Positions 1 to 8,058 of a stretch of DNA of 64,000 bases are shown piece by piece; positions within the stretch are counted from its first letter, which is position 1, and every line of letters begins with the position of its first letter. This DNA is from an uncultured Acidimicrobiales bacterium (GTDB lineage Bacteria > Actinomycetota > Acidimicrobiia > Acidimicrobiales > SZUA-35): assembly GCA_937922785.1 (NCBI GenBank), contig CALAJQ010000003.1, positions 1 to 64,000 on the forward strand, written 5' to 3'. The notes beneath the pieces are model-generated. The model searched no databases. It saw nothing but the letters and a program-made list of their open reading frames with translations, and was not told where the DNA came from. The translations under genes and the position numbers were made by a program.

Positions 1-2
1 TC

Positions 3-326
3 ATCTCAAAGGTCCGGCGTGCCGTCGTCGACGCAAAAAGCACAGTGATCGACCTAGGACAGGCCCGGAACTACACAGGTTCAGCCCGCCTAGCCGTCCA
101 ACTCTCATCTACCGAGTGTGCCTGGCCTTCATGTCACACCCCGGTTAGCCGGTGTGAGACAGACCACATGCAAGAACACTCGAGGAAAGGCAGAACCAAC
201 CCCGGGAACGGGGCGCCACTCTGTGGGAAACACAACCGGTGGAAACAAAAAGGCTTCACCGTCCACAAAGACCCCCAAGGCCAATGGCACACCCACCGGC
301 CCAACGGCACCGAAATCGACCCCTAG
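3..326 (+). CDS. DUF222/HNH endonuclease family protein, 5' end outside window
   Basis: The frame is open from base 3, so only the last 107 codons of a longer gene are present. They contain an HNH (McrA-like) module: a CAWPSC cysteine pair, an ETDHM segment with the general-base histidine, and a second metal pair in LCGKH, followed by a basic K-rich end. The preceding residues (KVRRAVVDAK, TGSARLAVQL) match the usual junction between a DUF222 domain and its HNH domain, as in the mycobacterial REP13E12 proteins. Such proteins are multi-copy in actinobacteria and their substrate is unknown. Nothing here shows that this copy is mobile. The family assignment is firm; the function is not. Confidence 0.85.
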   Translation: MSKVRRAVVDAKSTVIDLGQARNYTGSARLAVQLSSTECAWPSCHTPVSRCETDHMQEHSRKGRTNPGNGAPLCGKHNRWKQKGFTVHKDPQGQWHTHRPNGTEIDP

Positions 327-337
327 CCTCGCGCGGC

Positions 338-1591
338 TCAGCCCGCCGTGTCGCGGGCTGGGCCCGGGGAGGCGACTATCCAAAAGGTGAGCGCGGCTAC
401 TGCCATCAGGGCTGCATTCACCCCTATGGCGAACGGGATCGACGCAGCGTCTGCGAGTAAGCCACTTAAGACCGGTGACAGAACCACGCCGAGGTCGCCG
501 AAGGTTCGGTACAAACCCATGGCTGCGCCGCGTTGGTCAGCCTCGACTAAGTCGGCGACATAGGCCGCTGGCGCCGGACCCGTGATGCTGGAGCCGACGG
601 CCGCGATTGTCAGACCCACAATCAACACAGTTAACGAGTCCGCCAAAGCAACTACACCAATACCGATAGCGATAAGCAACGATGTTGGAACGATCAAGAT
701 CTTGCGACCAATTCGGTCAGCGGCCCAACCCGCCGGCCAGATCAGAACCATTCCGATTATGCCAAGGGCGGTGAAAAGCACGCCAAGCTCCGCCACTTCA
801 ACACCAAACACCTGATTGAGCTGCAGAGGGACAAGGGTCTGTCGGGCACCGGCTCGAATCGAAAACACAGATGCAGTTACGAATCCGACGGCCAGAAAAT
901 CTACCGAGCGCAGGAGCGCCCATCGTGAGGGCCCTGAATTGCCCGGCGATAGATCCGGAGTGGTTGCCCCGGTAAGAGTCTCGGGTAGCCGGATGAATCC
1001 GTAGACAGCTGTAAGCAGTGCAGCAGCTGCAACCACGTAGAACGGAAACGACAATCCGTACGCGTCGGCCAACAGTCCGCCGATTGCTGGCCCGAACCCA
1101 ACGCCGACTAGCAGAGCACCTTGGTTAGTGGCGATGAACCGGCCCCGCTCGTCGGGGCCGGCAATGTCGAGCAGGTAAATCTGGGCGCCGGTCATGTAGA
1201 GACCCGAACCAAGGCCTGCCACGAAACGGGCAGCCAACAACACCCAGATTCCGTTGGCCAAGCCCGAGGCAGCCATGCCAACAGCGGTGACCAGTGGCCC
1301 GCCAACTAGCAGCATCCGGCGACCTCGCCGATCGGCCAAGAGTCCGGCAGGAACGTTGGTAACCAAGCGGGCAAGCCCGAACGCCGTGACGGTCGCACCG
1401 ATCATTGCTGTGGAGACGCCAAAACTGTCGGCGTAGATCGGGAGCACGGGACTGATGACGCCTTGACCGGCCATGACAAACACCGTCGAGATGCAGATCG
1501 CAATCAGCTGTTCGTAATGGGAGAAGAACTGTGGCTTTGAGGACTGGGTCAAGAGATCGATCTCAACGGTTTGGAGTGTCATCGGTGGCAT
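338..1591 (-). CDS. MFS transporter, DHA1-type drug exporter
   Basis: A 417-residue polytopic membrane protein with the twelve hydrophobic segments of the major facilitator superfamily. Conserved MFS features are visible: an LLADRRGRR-type loop after TM2, repeated in the second half as AADRIGRK, and a PNERGRF-like segment (GPDERGRF) after TM4. This resembles proton-coupled drug:H+ antiporters. The start overlaps the preceding MFS gene by 29 bases; a second ATG at 1582 is an equally good start, and neither has a clear ribosome binding site, so translational coupling is likely. It is the last gene of a TetR-MFS-MFS operon, which suggests efflux of a toxic compound sensed by the regulator. The substrate cannot be read from sequence. 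Confidence 0.85.
   Translation of the reverse strand: MPPMTLQTVEIDLLTQSSKPQFFSHYEQLIAICISTVFVMAGQGVISPVLPIYADSFGVSTAMIGATVTAFGLARLVTNVPAGLLADRRGRRMLLVGGPLVTAVGMAASGLANGIWVLLAARFVAGLGSGLYMTGAQIYLLDIAGPDERGRFIATNQGALLVGVGFGPAIGGLLADAYGLSFPFYVVAAAALLTAVYGFIRLPETLTGATTPDLSPGNSGPSRWALLRSVDFLAVGFVTASVFSIRAGARQTLVPLQLNQVFGVEVAELGVLFTALGIIGMVLIWPAGWAADRIGRKILIVPTSLLIAIGIGVVALADSLTVLIVGLTIAAVGSSITGPAPAAYVADLVEADQRGAAMGLYRTFGDLGVVLSPVLSGLLADAASIPFAIGVNAALMAVAALTFWIVASPGPARDTAG
339..360. terminator. GC-rich hairpin between convergent genes
   Basis: Arms CAGCCCGC (339-346) and GCGGGCTG (353-360) form an 8-bp stem with a 6-base loop. The hairpin lies just after the HNH stop codon and within the last codons of the opposing MFS gene, so it could terminate both. 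There is no T-run on either side, so classic intrinsic termination is uncertain. Confidence 0.45.
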
Positions 1592-2915
1592 CGAGACGGC
1601 CGAGAACTGTTGGGTGCATTGACAGACCCGCAGCTACGGCCAGCAAGATTGACCCGAAAACCACCACCGTCACTTGGGGTCCCCAAACATCGGCCAACGC
1701 TCCCTGTAGGAGCGAACCCAATGGGAATGCCAATGTGAAGCCCATGACTCTCACCGACATCACTCGGCCCCGCATGTGGTCGGCCACGATCATCTGGACT
1801 GCGGTATTTGTGGTGGAGATGACCAAAAGAAAGGCGCCGCCTAGAACTAACAGCGCAAGCAGACCGAGCGGCCAATTGGGTGCCATTCCGAAACTCATCA
1901 CTGCAACTGCATAAAGCGGCAGGCTGATTCTTACCAGTTGAGACCGAGGAATCTTGTCGGCCCAGACCGACAGGGCCGGAGCCACAATGATTGCGCCGAG
2001 GCCTACACCGGCTGCTAGAGCTCCAAGTACTCGTGGACCAGAATCGTAAACGTCTCGGGCGAACACAACAGTGAATTGGGTTACTGGGTTACCGAAGAAC
2101 GCCACCAACATGGCACACAATATTCCAACGCTGATACCTGTGCGACGTTTGATGTAGCTGACTGCATCCTGAAAGCCGTCCTTGACACCGGTTGCCACTT
2201 TCTCAGTTCGCTCCACGGCAACAGGTCTGATCAGCCAGATTGCTGAAATCACTGCGAGGTAAGAAAACCCGTTCAGCAGGAAGGCAACGTCGGCGCCCGA
2301 CACGGCCAGAATCAGACCAGCCAATGCTGGCCCAACGGCACGGGCGGCGTTGAACTGCGTTGAGTTCAACGTGATGGCCGAGGCAAGATCATCCTTGGGA
2401 ACTAACGCTGGCACAAATGCTTGCCAGCTTGGAATCATCAGGCCGCTAAAAACTCCCGTGGCGGCCACAATCGCAAGTATTAGTGCAGGCTCTCGGTAGT
2501 CCAGAACCCAAACGCCCCAAAGAACAAATGCCGCCAGCGCTTGAGCAGATTGGGTTGCGATGAGAATCCTGCGGCGATCCATTCGGTCTGCTAACGAGCC
2601 ACCAAGTGGGCCCAACAAGAACGAGGGAATGAACTGGGCAAAGCCAGCCAGCCCGACCCAGAAGGCCTGACCAGTTAGCTCGAACAGAACAAAAGGAACC
2701 GCCAGGTTTTGCAACCAGCTGCCGGTGTTAGAAACCATTGCCCCAAAGAAGAAAATTCGAAAGTCTCGGTGGCGAAAAGCGCGCATTCCGTGACGAAATC
2801 CACCAGGCACTGAAGTTGCTGGTCCGGTGCCGCCCGGGCCTCCTGTGTTGGAAAAAGGTCGGAAACGACCTGGCAGTCCGCGGCCATGTTTAGGGTCAAC
2901 GGTTGGACGGGCCAT
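1563..2915 (-). CDS. MFS transporter, EntS/MFS_3-type exporter
   Basis: A 450-residue transporter with an approximately 45-residue Gly/Pro-rich cytoplasmic N-terminus before TM1. The segment FRHRDFRIFFFGAMVS and the SLADRMDRRR loop are typical of the MFS_3 (EntS-like) branch, which exports siderophores, macrolides and other lipophilic molecules. Its ATG shares one base with the stop codon of the upstream TetR gene (TGATG), so the two are translationally coupled. The next gene is a second MFS transporter of a different branch. Two unrelated exporters under one regulator is less common than one; they may handle different members of one compound class. That last point is inference. Confidence 0.87.
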   Translation of the reverse strand: MARPTVDPKHGRGLPGRFRPFSNTGGPGGTGPATSVPGGFRHGMRAFRHRDFRIFFFGAMVSNTGSWLQNLAVPFVLFELTGQAFWVGLAGFAQFIPSFLLGPLGGSLADRMDRRRILIATQSAQALAAFVLWGVWVLDYREPALILAIVAATGVFSGLMIPSWQAFVPALVPKDDLASAITLNSTQFNAARAVGPALAGLILAVSGADVAFLLNGFSYLAVISAIWLIRPVAVERTEKVATGVKDGFQDAVSYIKRRTGISVGILCAMLVAFFGNPVTQFTVVFARDVYDSGPRVLGALAAGVGLGAIIVAPALSVWADKIPRSQLVRISLPLYAVAVMSFGMAPNWPLGLLALLVLGGAFLLVISTTNTAVQMIVADHMRGRVMSVRVMGFTLAFPLGSLLQGALADVWGPQVTVVVFGSILLAVAAGLSMHPTVLGRLDATDDTPNR

Positions 2916-3511
2916 CAGGAGTCGCGATCCAGCGATGGCAATACCAAGGCAAGAAGTCGATTCATGAAGTCAGTGTCAACTGGTTCTCGAGTGAGCAACC
3001 GGCGGTAGGTAATGGGGCCGATGATGCAATCGACCAACAGCCCAGTATCCGCATTTTGATCAAGCTCACCGCGATCTTTGGCACGCTCAAGAATGGTGTG
3101 AAGGGGCAGCCGCCGGATCTTCACAAACTCATCAAGGGCTGATCGCACCGACGCATCTAGATTCGCGGTCTCGATTAGATGGGGAAGAATGTCATTGGCC
3201 GGACCGGGCTTGAACCGCTGAACCAGCTCGCCAAGATACAGGTCTAGATCCTTCTGAAGTGAGCCCGTATCGACATGATCAAAAGGCCTGATCGAGGCGC
3301 TTAGGGCATGAATGACCAGGGCTTCTTTGCTTGGCCAACGCCTATAGATAGTCGTTTTGGACACTCCAGCCCTCGCAGCCAGCACGTCCATCGACATTCG
3401 GTGTATTCCCACCTCCGAAACCAGGTCCAGCGTGGCAGACAGGATCTTGTCATCGGCCTCGGCTGAACGGGGCCGGCCCCGCTGTGTGGTTCTCGAATTA
3501 GAATACTGCAC
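2915..3511 (-). CDS. TetR/AcrR family transcriptional regulator
   Basis: The 198-residue protein has an N-terminal helix-turn-helix (about residues 15-62, with RAGVSKTTIYRRWPSKEALV) and a C-terminal ligand domain of the TetR_C_11-like type ending in a typical ITYRRLLTREPVD helix. It heads an operon with two MFS exporters and probably represses them until an export substrate binds. The GTG start at 3511 lies 8 bases after a TACGAT -10 box (complement of 3520-3525), so the transcript is probably leaderless. A palindrome covering the start (3503-3521) is the likely autoregulatory operator. Confidence 0.88.
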   Translation of the reverse strand: MQYSNSRTTQRGRPRSAEADDKILSATLDLVSEVGIHRMSMDVLAARAGVSKTTIYRRWPSKEALVIHALSASIRPFDHVDTGSLQKDLDLYLGELVQRFKPGPANDILPHLIETANLDASVRSALDEFVKIRRLPLHTILERAKDRGELDQNADTGLLVDCIIGPITYRRLLTREPVDTDFMNRLLALVLPSLDRDS

Positions 3512-3525
3512 TGTTCAGTATCGTA
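3503..3525 (-). promoter_or_regulatory. Promoter and operator of the TetR-MFS operon
   Basis: Half-sites ATACTG (3503-3508) and CAGTAT (3516-3521) form a 6-7-6 inverted repeat that overlaps both the TACGAT -10 box (3525-3520, minus strand) and the GTG start at 3511. The position would block transcription initiation. Binding by the adjacent TetR protein is inferred from location and symmetry. Confidence 0.55.
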
Positions 3526-3589
3526 AAGGACTTGTGCGTCTTCGAGCGCGACTCAAGATGTGACTTCGGTCTACCCTCAGACCACAGAC

Positions 3590-4525
3590 ATGACAGAACA
3601 CGCAATCGACCAGGCAATAGGGCACGCAGCTACACAGTGGAAGAACGAGGGCTGGGTAGTAGTCGATGGCCTGGTTCCGGCCGATGCGACTGCAGCAGCT
3701 CTGACCGAGATCAAGCCGCCCGACTTCGAGCATGAACCGGCAGGAACGCTGCGCCGGCCCGACATCGACGCTAGGGCGAAGTTCCGCTACGAACAGTTCG
3801 ACGGCACCACTCTGTTTCCATATCCCGACGCACCTAATCTCAACCGGCTGTTCGTTCACCCGAACATCTTGGCGTTTGCCGAAGCTGCACTGGAGACCAG
3901 TGATCTTCGGATTTATCAGTCTCGGGTTTGGTCCAAATACGGGGATCACGCAAATTACGAACAGTCTCACCACATCGACGCAAACCACTCGCTTTTGCCT
4001 GTTCGCCAAGGCGCTGGATGGGGCCACATCGAGTTCTTTCTGTACCTACACGACACCGACGACTCCAATGGCGCCCCCAGGGTCTCCCCTCGCTCGGCAT
4101 CAGGTGCAAACGGCCTAGGCATCGGCGAAGGGCTTGGTGGCGCGGGCACTGGCGCAATTGTGCGCAGAGACGAAGCGCCTCAGTTTTATGACGGCGAAGT
4201 CTCAGCAACTGGCAAGGCAGGTTCGCTGTTTGCCTACCGCTCCGATGTCTGGCACCGTGGCGTCGCAATCCCGCCTGGCAAGGAGCGGCACATTCTGACC
4301 TTTGGTTACCGGGCAGGCAAAGCTCCATGGATCAACTTCGACTCCCACGCTCCCCTAGTGACCCGCCCCGATTTTGTGAGCTTCGTAGAACAATGCACTC
4401 CTCGCGAGTTGGCGTTGTTCAACTTCCCGTTGCCAGGTCATGAGTTTTGGACCCAAGAGGTGTTGGACGCCACGGCACGGATCTACCCCGGCCTCGATCT
4501 GGATCCTTGGCGAACGCTTCTCTAG
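3590..4525 (+). CDS. Phytanoyl-CoA dioxygenase (PhyH) family protein
   Basis: A 311-residue Fe(II)/2-oxoglutarate dioxygenase. The double-stranded beta-helix iron ligands are visible: an HxD motif in SHHIDANHS and a distal histidine in WHRGVAIPPGKERH, where a downstream Arg would bind 2-oxoglutarate. PhyH enzymes hydroxylate acyl-CoAs or small metabolites; the substrate here is unknown. I used ATG 3590; a GTG at 3560 in the same frame is an alternative start, and neither has a clear ribosome binding site. The gene is divergent from the TetR operon and only 11 bases before an SDR gene, so the two enzymes may act on one substrate. Confidence 0.82.
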   Translation: MTEHAIDQAIGHAATQWKNEGWVVVDGLVPADATAAALTEIKPPDFEHEPAGTLRRPDIDARAKFRYEQFDGTTLFPYPDAPNLNRLFVHPNILAFAEAALETSDLRIYQSRVWSKYGDHANYEQSHHIDANHSLLPVRQGAGWGHIEFFLYLHDTDDSNGAPRVSPRSASGANGLGIGEGLGGAGTGAIVRRDEAPQFYDGEVSATGKAGSLFAYRSDVWHRGVAIPPGKERHILTFGYRAGKAPWINFDSHAPLVTRPDFVSFVEQCTPRELALFNFPLPGHEFWTQEVLDATARIYPGLDLDPWRTLL

Positions 4526-4536
4526 CGTTGTTGGTT

Positions 4537-5319
4537 ATGGATCTTGGACTGACAGGAAAGACTGCGCTAGTCACGGGCGGCTATCGAGGCACTGGAGCTG
4601 GTATCGCTCAAGTTCTTGCCGCCGAAGGAGCACACGTAGTTGTTCACGGCTTTGAGTCCGGCCAAGCAAAAGGTGTTGTCGACCTCATCTCTGCTGCGGG
4701 CGGTTCGGCTTCGGCAGTAGCGGCCGACCTCTCTACCGATGATGGCGCAGCTGATCTTGCCGGAGTCACAAAGGACATCGACATTCTGATTAACAACTAC
4801 GGCACGCCTGGCGGATCGGACTGGGACTCGATGGACAAATGGGCCCAGGAATGGAACGCAAACGTGCTCACCGGTGTTCGAGTTACCCAACGCTGCGTAC
4901 CTGGAATGAAAGACAGAGGTTGGGGACGCGTGGTCTTCCTTGGCACTGCCGGAACCCGCATGCCGGGCGAGCGCAACCCCGGATACTACGGCGCAAAAGC
5001 GGGCGGCCATGCCATTGTGAGAACACTGGCTATGACCCTCCGAGGCACTGGCGTGACGGCCAATCTCGTCAGCCCCGGAATGATTGCCACCGATGAAGTG
5101 CGGGCCGCATTCACTCGCCGAGCCAAGCGCGATGGCGTCACCGGCGGCTGGCCCGAAGTTGAAGCCTGGGCCATGAATAACGCAATGAGGAACCTCACCG
5201 GGCGCATCCCGGACCCAGCCGACATTGGTCGGCTGGTGGCATTCGTCGCCAGCGAACATTCCTGGCACATCAACGGAGCCGACCTCGCAATCGACGGCGG
5301 AGCAGTAGACGCCCGCTAA
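4537..5319 (+). CDS. SDR family oxidoreductase
   Basis: A 260-residue classical short-chain dehydrogenase/reductase. The NAD(P)-binding motif is TGGYRGTG (T-G-x3-G-x-G), with NN-Y-G at the cofactor pocket and the catalytic YGAK (YxxxK). The usual serine position before the tyrosine reads GTAGTRMPG, so a Thr may replace the catalytic Ser. The frame extends upstream to 4447, but the ATG at 4537 places the conserved LTGKTALVTGG segment at the N-terminus. It lies 11 bases after the PhyH gene and probably shares its transcript. Confidence 0.87.
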   Translation: MDLGLTGKTALVTGGYRGTGAGIAQVLAAEGAHVVVHGFESGQAKGVVDLISAAGGSASAVAADLSTDDGAADLAGVTKDIDILINNYGTPGGSDWDSMDKWAQEWNANVLTGVRVTQRCVPGMKDRGWGRVVFLGTAGTRMPGERNPGYYGAKAGGHAIVRTLAMTLRGTGVTANLVSPGMIATDEVRAAFTRRAKRDGVTGGWPEVEAWAMNNAMRNLTGRIPDPADIGRLVAFVASEHSWHINGADLAIDGGAVDAR

Positions 5320-5372
5320 CGCGGTCTTGATCCTGCGGTTACAGACCCTCGGACCGATGTTCGATGGTTGCA

Positions 5373-5392
5373 GCCGTCAACTACATGACGGC
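5373..5392. terminator. Hairpin between convergent SDR and sulfatase genes
   Basis: GCCGTCA (5373-5379) and TGACGGC (5386-5392) form a 7-bp stem with a 6-base loop in the 88-base gap between two convergent genes. No T-run follows. It is a candidate bidirectional terminator, and I see nothing else in this gap. Confidence 0.4.
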
Positions 5393-5407
5393 CGCAGACG
5401 ATTCGCA

Positions 5408-6814
5408 CTAGCCCTTATCCGCAAGGTCGTACTCGGCCATGAAGTAACGATGGTTGGGGTCAAACACGGTTAGCGGTTTCGCGTTCTCAACCCGGCCTAC
5501 CGGTCTGATGTCGTTGCCGACTCGGCCAAGGCGAGCGTCACCCAATGATTCTCGGGCCACTTCAGCTAGAGCCGAAAGCCGCTCGACAATATCTGGATAG
5601 TGCTTAGCCAAGTCCGTGGTCTCGCCGATGTCAGCGTCGAGATCATAAAGCTGGGGCTCAGACATCTTCTCATTGCGACTTGTGAAGTGAAGCTTCCATT
5701 TCCCGCTTCGAACCGCATTGAGATCGTTCATGAAGTAGTAGAAGAACGCCTCATGCGGAGACTCGTCCGTCTCACCAAACCACAGAGCCTTGATGTCTTT
5801 GCCATCGATCGTCCGGTCCTGAGGAAGGTCAGCGCCACAGACTGCGGCCAGAGTCGGATAGAGATCCATTGCGCTGACCACTGCATCGCATTCGGTGCCA
5901 GCGGTAATCTTGCCTGGCCAACGCACAATTCCCGGCACCCTCAACCCGCCGTCCCAAGTGTCACCTTTGGCGCCTCGCAGCGGATCGTTGCTGGCGCCTA
6001 GTGGTTCGGAATTGCCCCAGGGCGCAGGGTTGTCACCAAGTGATCCGTTGTCGCTGGTGAAGATGACAATCGTGTCATCGTCAAGGCCCAAGCTCGTAAG
6101 CTCGCTGAGAATCACTTTTGCCGCCCAATCAATCGACTCAACAGCGGCGCCGTAAGCCCCGTTCTCTGACTGCTCGGCAAATTGGGGCTGCACATAAAGC
6201 GGTAGGTGCACATACATGTGAGCGAGATAGAGAAAGAACGGCTGGTCACCAGACTCACGCATGAACTCCAATGCCCGGGCCACATAACGCTCGGTTAGAG
6301 ACGACTGGTCAGGCTGTTGCTCAACCACTTCACCGTCAACGATCAGCGGAAGCGGAGGCATCTCTGGCATGAACGAAGGCGGGTCGACTTGGCGGCCCAT
6401 GTCATTGCTATAGGGAAGACCCAAGTAGTGATCGAAGCCATGGTTGGTTGGCAGGAACTCGGGCTGGTCGCCGCAGTGCCACTTTCCGATCATCTGCGTT
6501 GCGTAACCAGCGTCGGACAGCATCTTGCCAAGGCTGATTTCTGTTGGTGACAAACCGGTGTCGAAACCAGGGAACAGCACCGGCAAGCCGCTAAAGGAGC
6601 CGAAGCCGATTCGAGGCGGATAGCAACCGGTTAACAACGCTCCACGCGCCGGAGTACAGACGGCCGAAGCGGTGTAGAAGGAGGTAAAGCGGAGGCCGTC
6701 GGCGGCAAGCTGATCGAGGGTTGGGGTCTTGTTCTTGGTCGATCCGTAGCATCCAAGGTCGCCGTAGCCAAGGTCATCGCAGTTCATCAAGATCACGTTT
6801 GGTCGCTTTGCCAC
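5408..6814 (-). CDS. Sulfatase (arylsulfatase family)
   Basis: A 468-residue type I sulfatase. The signature CTPAR with Cys53 (C-x-P-x-R) is the site converted to formylglycine, and NCDDLGYGDLG near the N-terminus supplies metal-binding aspartates; FTSDNGSLG later supplies the second metal site. The enzyme hydrolyses sulfate esters. No clear signal peptide is visible, so it may act in the cytoplasm. The chosen GTG is 7 bases after a TAGGTT -10 box (complement of 6822-6827), which fits a leaderless start; the frame stays open to 6901, but that would precede the promoter. It is divergent from a beta-lactamase-like gene. No sulfatase-maturing enzyme gene is in the window. Confidence 0.9.
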   Translation of the reverse strand: MAKRPNVILMNCDDLGYGDLGCYGSTKNKTPTLDQLAADGLRFTSFYTASAVCTPARGALLTGCYPPRIGFGSFSGLPVLFPGFDTGLSPTEISLGKMLSDAGYATQMIGKWHCGDQPEFLPTNHGFDHYLGLPYSNDMGRQVDPPSFMPEMPPLPLIVDGEVVEQQPDQSSLTERYVARALEFMRESGDQPFFLYLAHMYVHLPLYVQPQFAEQSENGAYGAAVESIDWAAKVILSELTSLGLDDDTIVIFTSDNGSLGDNPAPWGNSEPLGASNDPLRGAKGDTWDGGLRVPGIVRWPGKITAGTECDAVVSAMDLYPTLAAVCGADLPQDRTIDGKDIKALWFGETDESPHEAFFYYFMNDLNAVRSGKWKLHFTSRNEKMSEPQLYDLDADIGETTDLAKHYPDIVERLSALAEVARESLGDARLGRVGNDIRPVGRVENAKPLTVFDPNHRYFMAEYDLADKG

Positions 6815-6821
6815 GGGGACG

Positions 6822-6850
6822 AACCTATTGCAGTATGTGTTCACAACACA
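6822..6850. promoter_or_regulatory. Divergent promoter region with inverted repeat
   Basis: Between the sulfatase and the esterase gene lies TGTGTT (6836-6841), CAC, AACACA (6845-6850), a 6-3-6 inverted repeat placed upstream of both genes. The sulfatase -10 box TAGGTT is the complement of 6822-6827. The repeat is a candidate operator; no adjacent regulator gene identifies its binder. Confidence 0.4.
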
Positions 6851-6861
6851 AAGGGGACCAC

Positions 6862-7995
6862 ATGCAGCTCGAAGGCAAATCGAACGACCGGTTCGAGTCA
6901 CTCACGAAAATTCTCGAACGCCAAATAGAGGCCGACTATGACTTAGGTGCCTCACTGGCCATTGCCGTTGACGGCGAAATCGTGCTTGACGTTTGGGGCG
7001 GGTTCGCTGACGAAGAGCGAACCAAACCGTGGGAGGCCGACACCGTAACCAACGTTTGGTCAACCACCAAGACAATGACCGCCATGTGTTCGCTGCTCCT
7101 GATGGAGCGGGGAACTCTAGACCCCGATGCCACCGTCGCTAGCTACTGGCCAGAGTTTGCCCAGAATGGCAAAGAAAACGTTCTGGTTCGCCACCTGATG
7201 GCCCACACCTCTGGCGTGTCAGCCTGGGCGCAACCAATCACCCCCGACGATGTCCTCGACGATGACGGCGCAACGGCCCGACTGGCGACCCAGGCCCCTT
7301 GGTGGGAGCCCGGAACCGCGTCGGGCTACCACGCACTCAACCAAGGTCACCTGGTCGGCGAAGTCATTCGTCGAATCGACGGACGTGGCCTCAAGGAATT
7401 CTTCGCCGAAGAAATTGCCGGCCCACTCGATGCCGACTTCACCATTGGCTCACCTCCGGAAAACCACCACCGAATTAGCAACGTCACTCCCCCGCCGCCG
7501 TTGCCGATCCCGCCAGACATTGATGTCGAAAGCGTCATGTTCAAAACTTTCACCGGTCCGGCACCCGAAGCTCAGATAGCCCACACCGAAGCTTGGCGGG
7601 CCGCCACCATCGGTGCCGCCAACGGCCATGGCAACGCAAGGTCTGTTGCCAAGATTCAGGCTGTTGTCTCCAACGGTGGATCGGCTCACGGCGTTCAGCT
7701 GTTGTCTCAGCCAACGATTGACCGGATCTTCGAGACCCAGTACGACGGAATCGATCAAGTTCTAGGAACCCACAACCGGTTCGGCCTTCACTACGCGCTC
7801 GCAGCGCCCGAGAACCCTGTCGGCCTTGTTTCAGGCAAGAAGTGTTACTGGGGCGGTTGGGGAGGATCGGTTGTGATCAACGATCTAGACAACAAGATCA
7901 CCATGGCCTACATGATGAACCGAATGCAGGCTGGCCTCGTTGGAAACGAAACCAGCGTGGCGTTGGTCGCCGCCCTTAACGCCATCACCGACTAG
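6862..7995 (+). CDS. Serine hydrolase, beta-lactamase class C-like (EstB type)
   Basis: A 377-residue member of the beta-lactamase/PBP-like esterase family. The nucleophile motif SxxK is STTK (67-70, Ser67), with a Tyr-containing motif GYHALN further on and a glycine-rich WGGWGGSVV segment near the C-terminus in place of the KTG triad. No signal peptide is present, which favours a cytoplasmic esterase or carboxylesterase rather than a penicillinase. ATG 6862 is preceded by an AGGGGA ribosome binding site. The pairing with a divergent sulfatase hints at shared regulation. Confidence 0.87.
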   Translation: MQLEGKSNDRFESLTKILERQIEADYDLGASLAIAVDGEIVLDVWGGFADEERTKPWEADTVTNVWSTTKTMTAMCSLLLMERGTLDPDATVASYWPEFAQNGKENVLVRHLMAHTSGVSAWAQPITPDDVLDDDGATARLATQAPWWEPGTASGYHALNQGHLVGEVIRRIDGRGLKEFFAEEIAGPLDADFTIGSPPENHHRISNVTPPPPLPIPPDIDVESVMFKTFTGPAPEAQIAHTEAWRAATIGAANGHGNARSVAKIQAVVSNGGSAHGVQLLSQPTIDRIFETQYDGIDQVLGTHNRFGLHYALAAPENPVGLVSGKKCYWGGWGGSVVINDLDNKITMAYMMNRMQAGLVGNETSVALVAALNAITD

Positions 7996-8058
7996 GAAGA
8001 CTGGATTCCACAAGACGTCGAATGCCCAATCTGCACAAGGCCTAATCGTTAAACAGCT

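Noticed and set aside
3-326. Insertion sequence or group II intron tail
   Set aside because: The HNH fragment looks like the end of an ordinary DUF222-HNH gene; there are no terminal inverted repeats, transposase or reverse transcriptase sequence in view.
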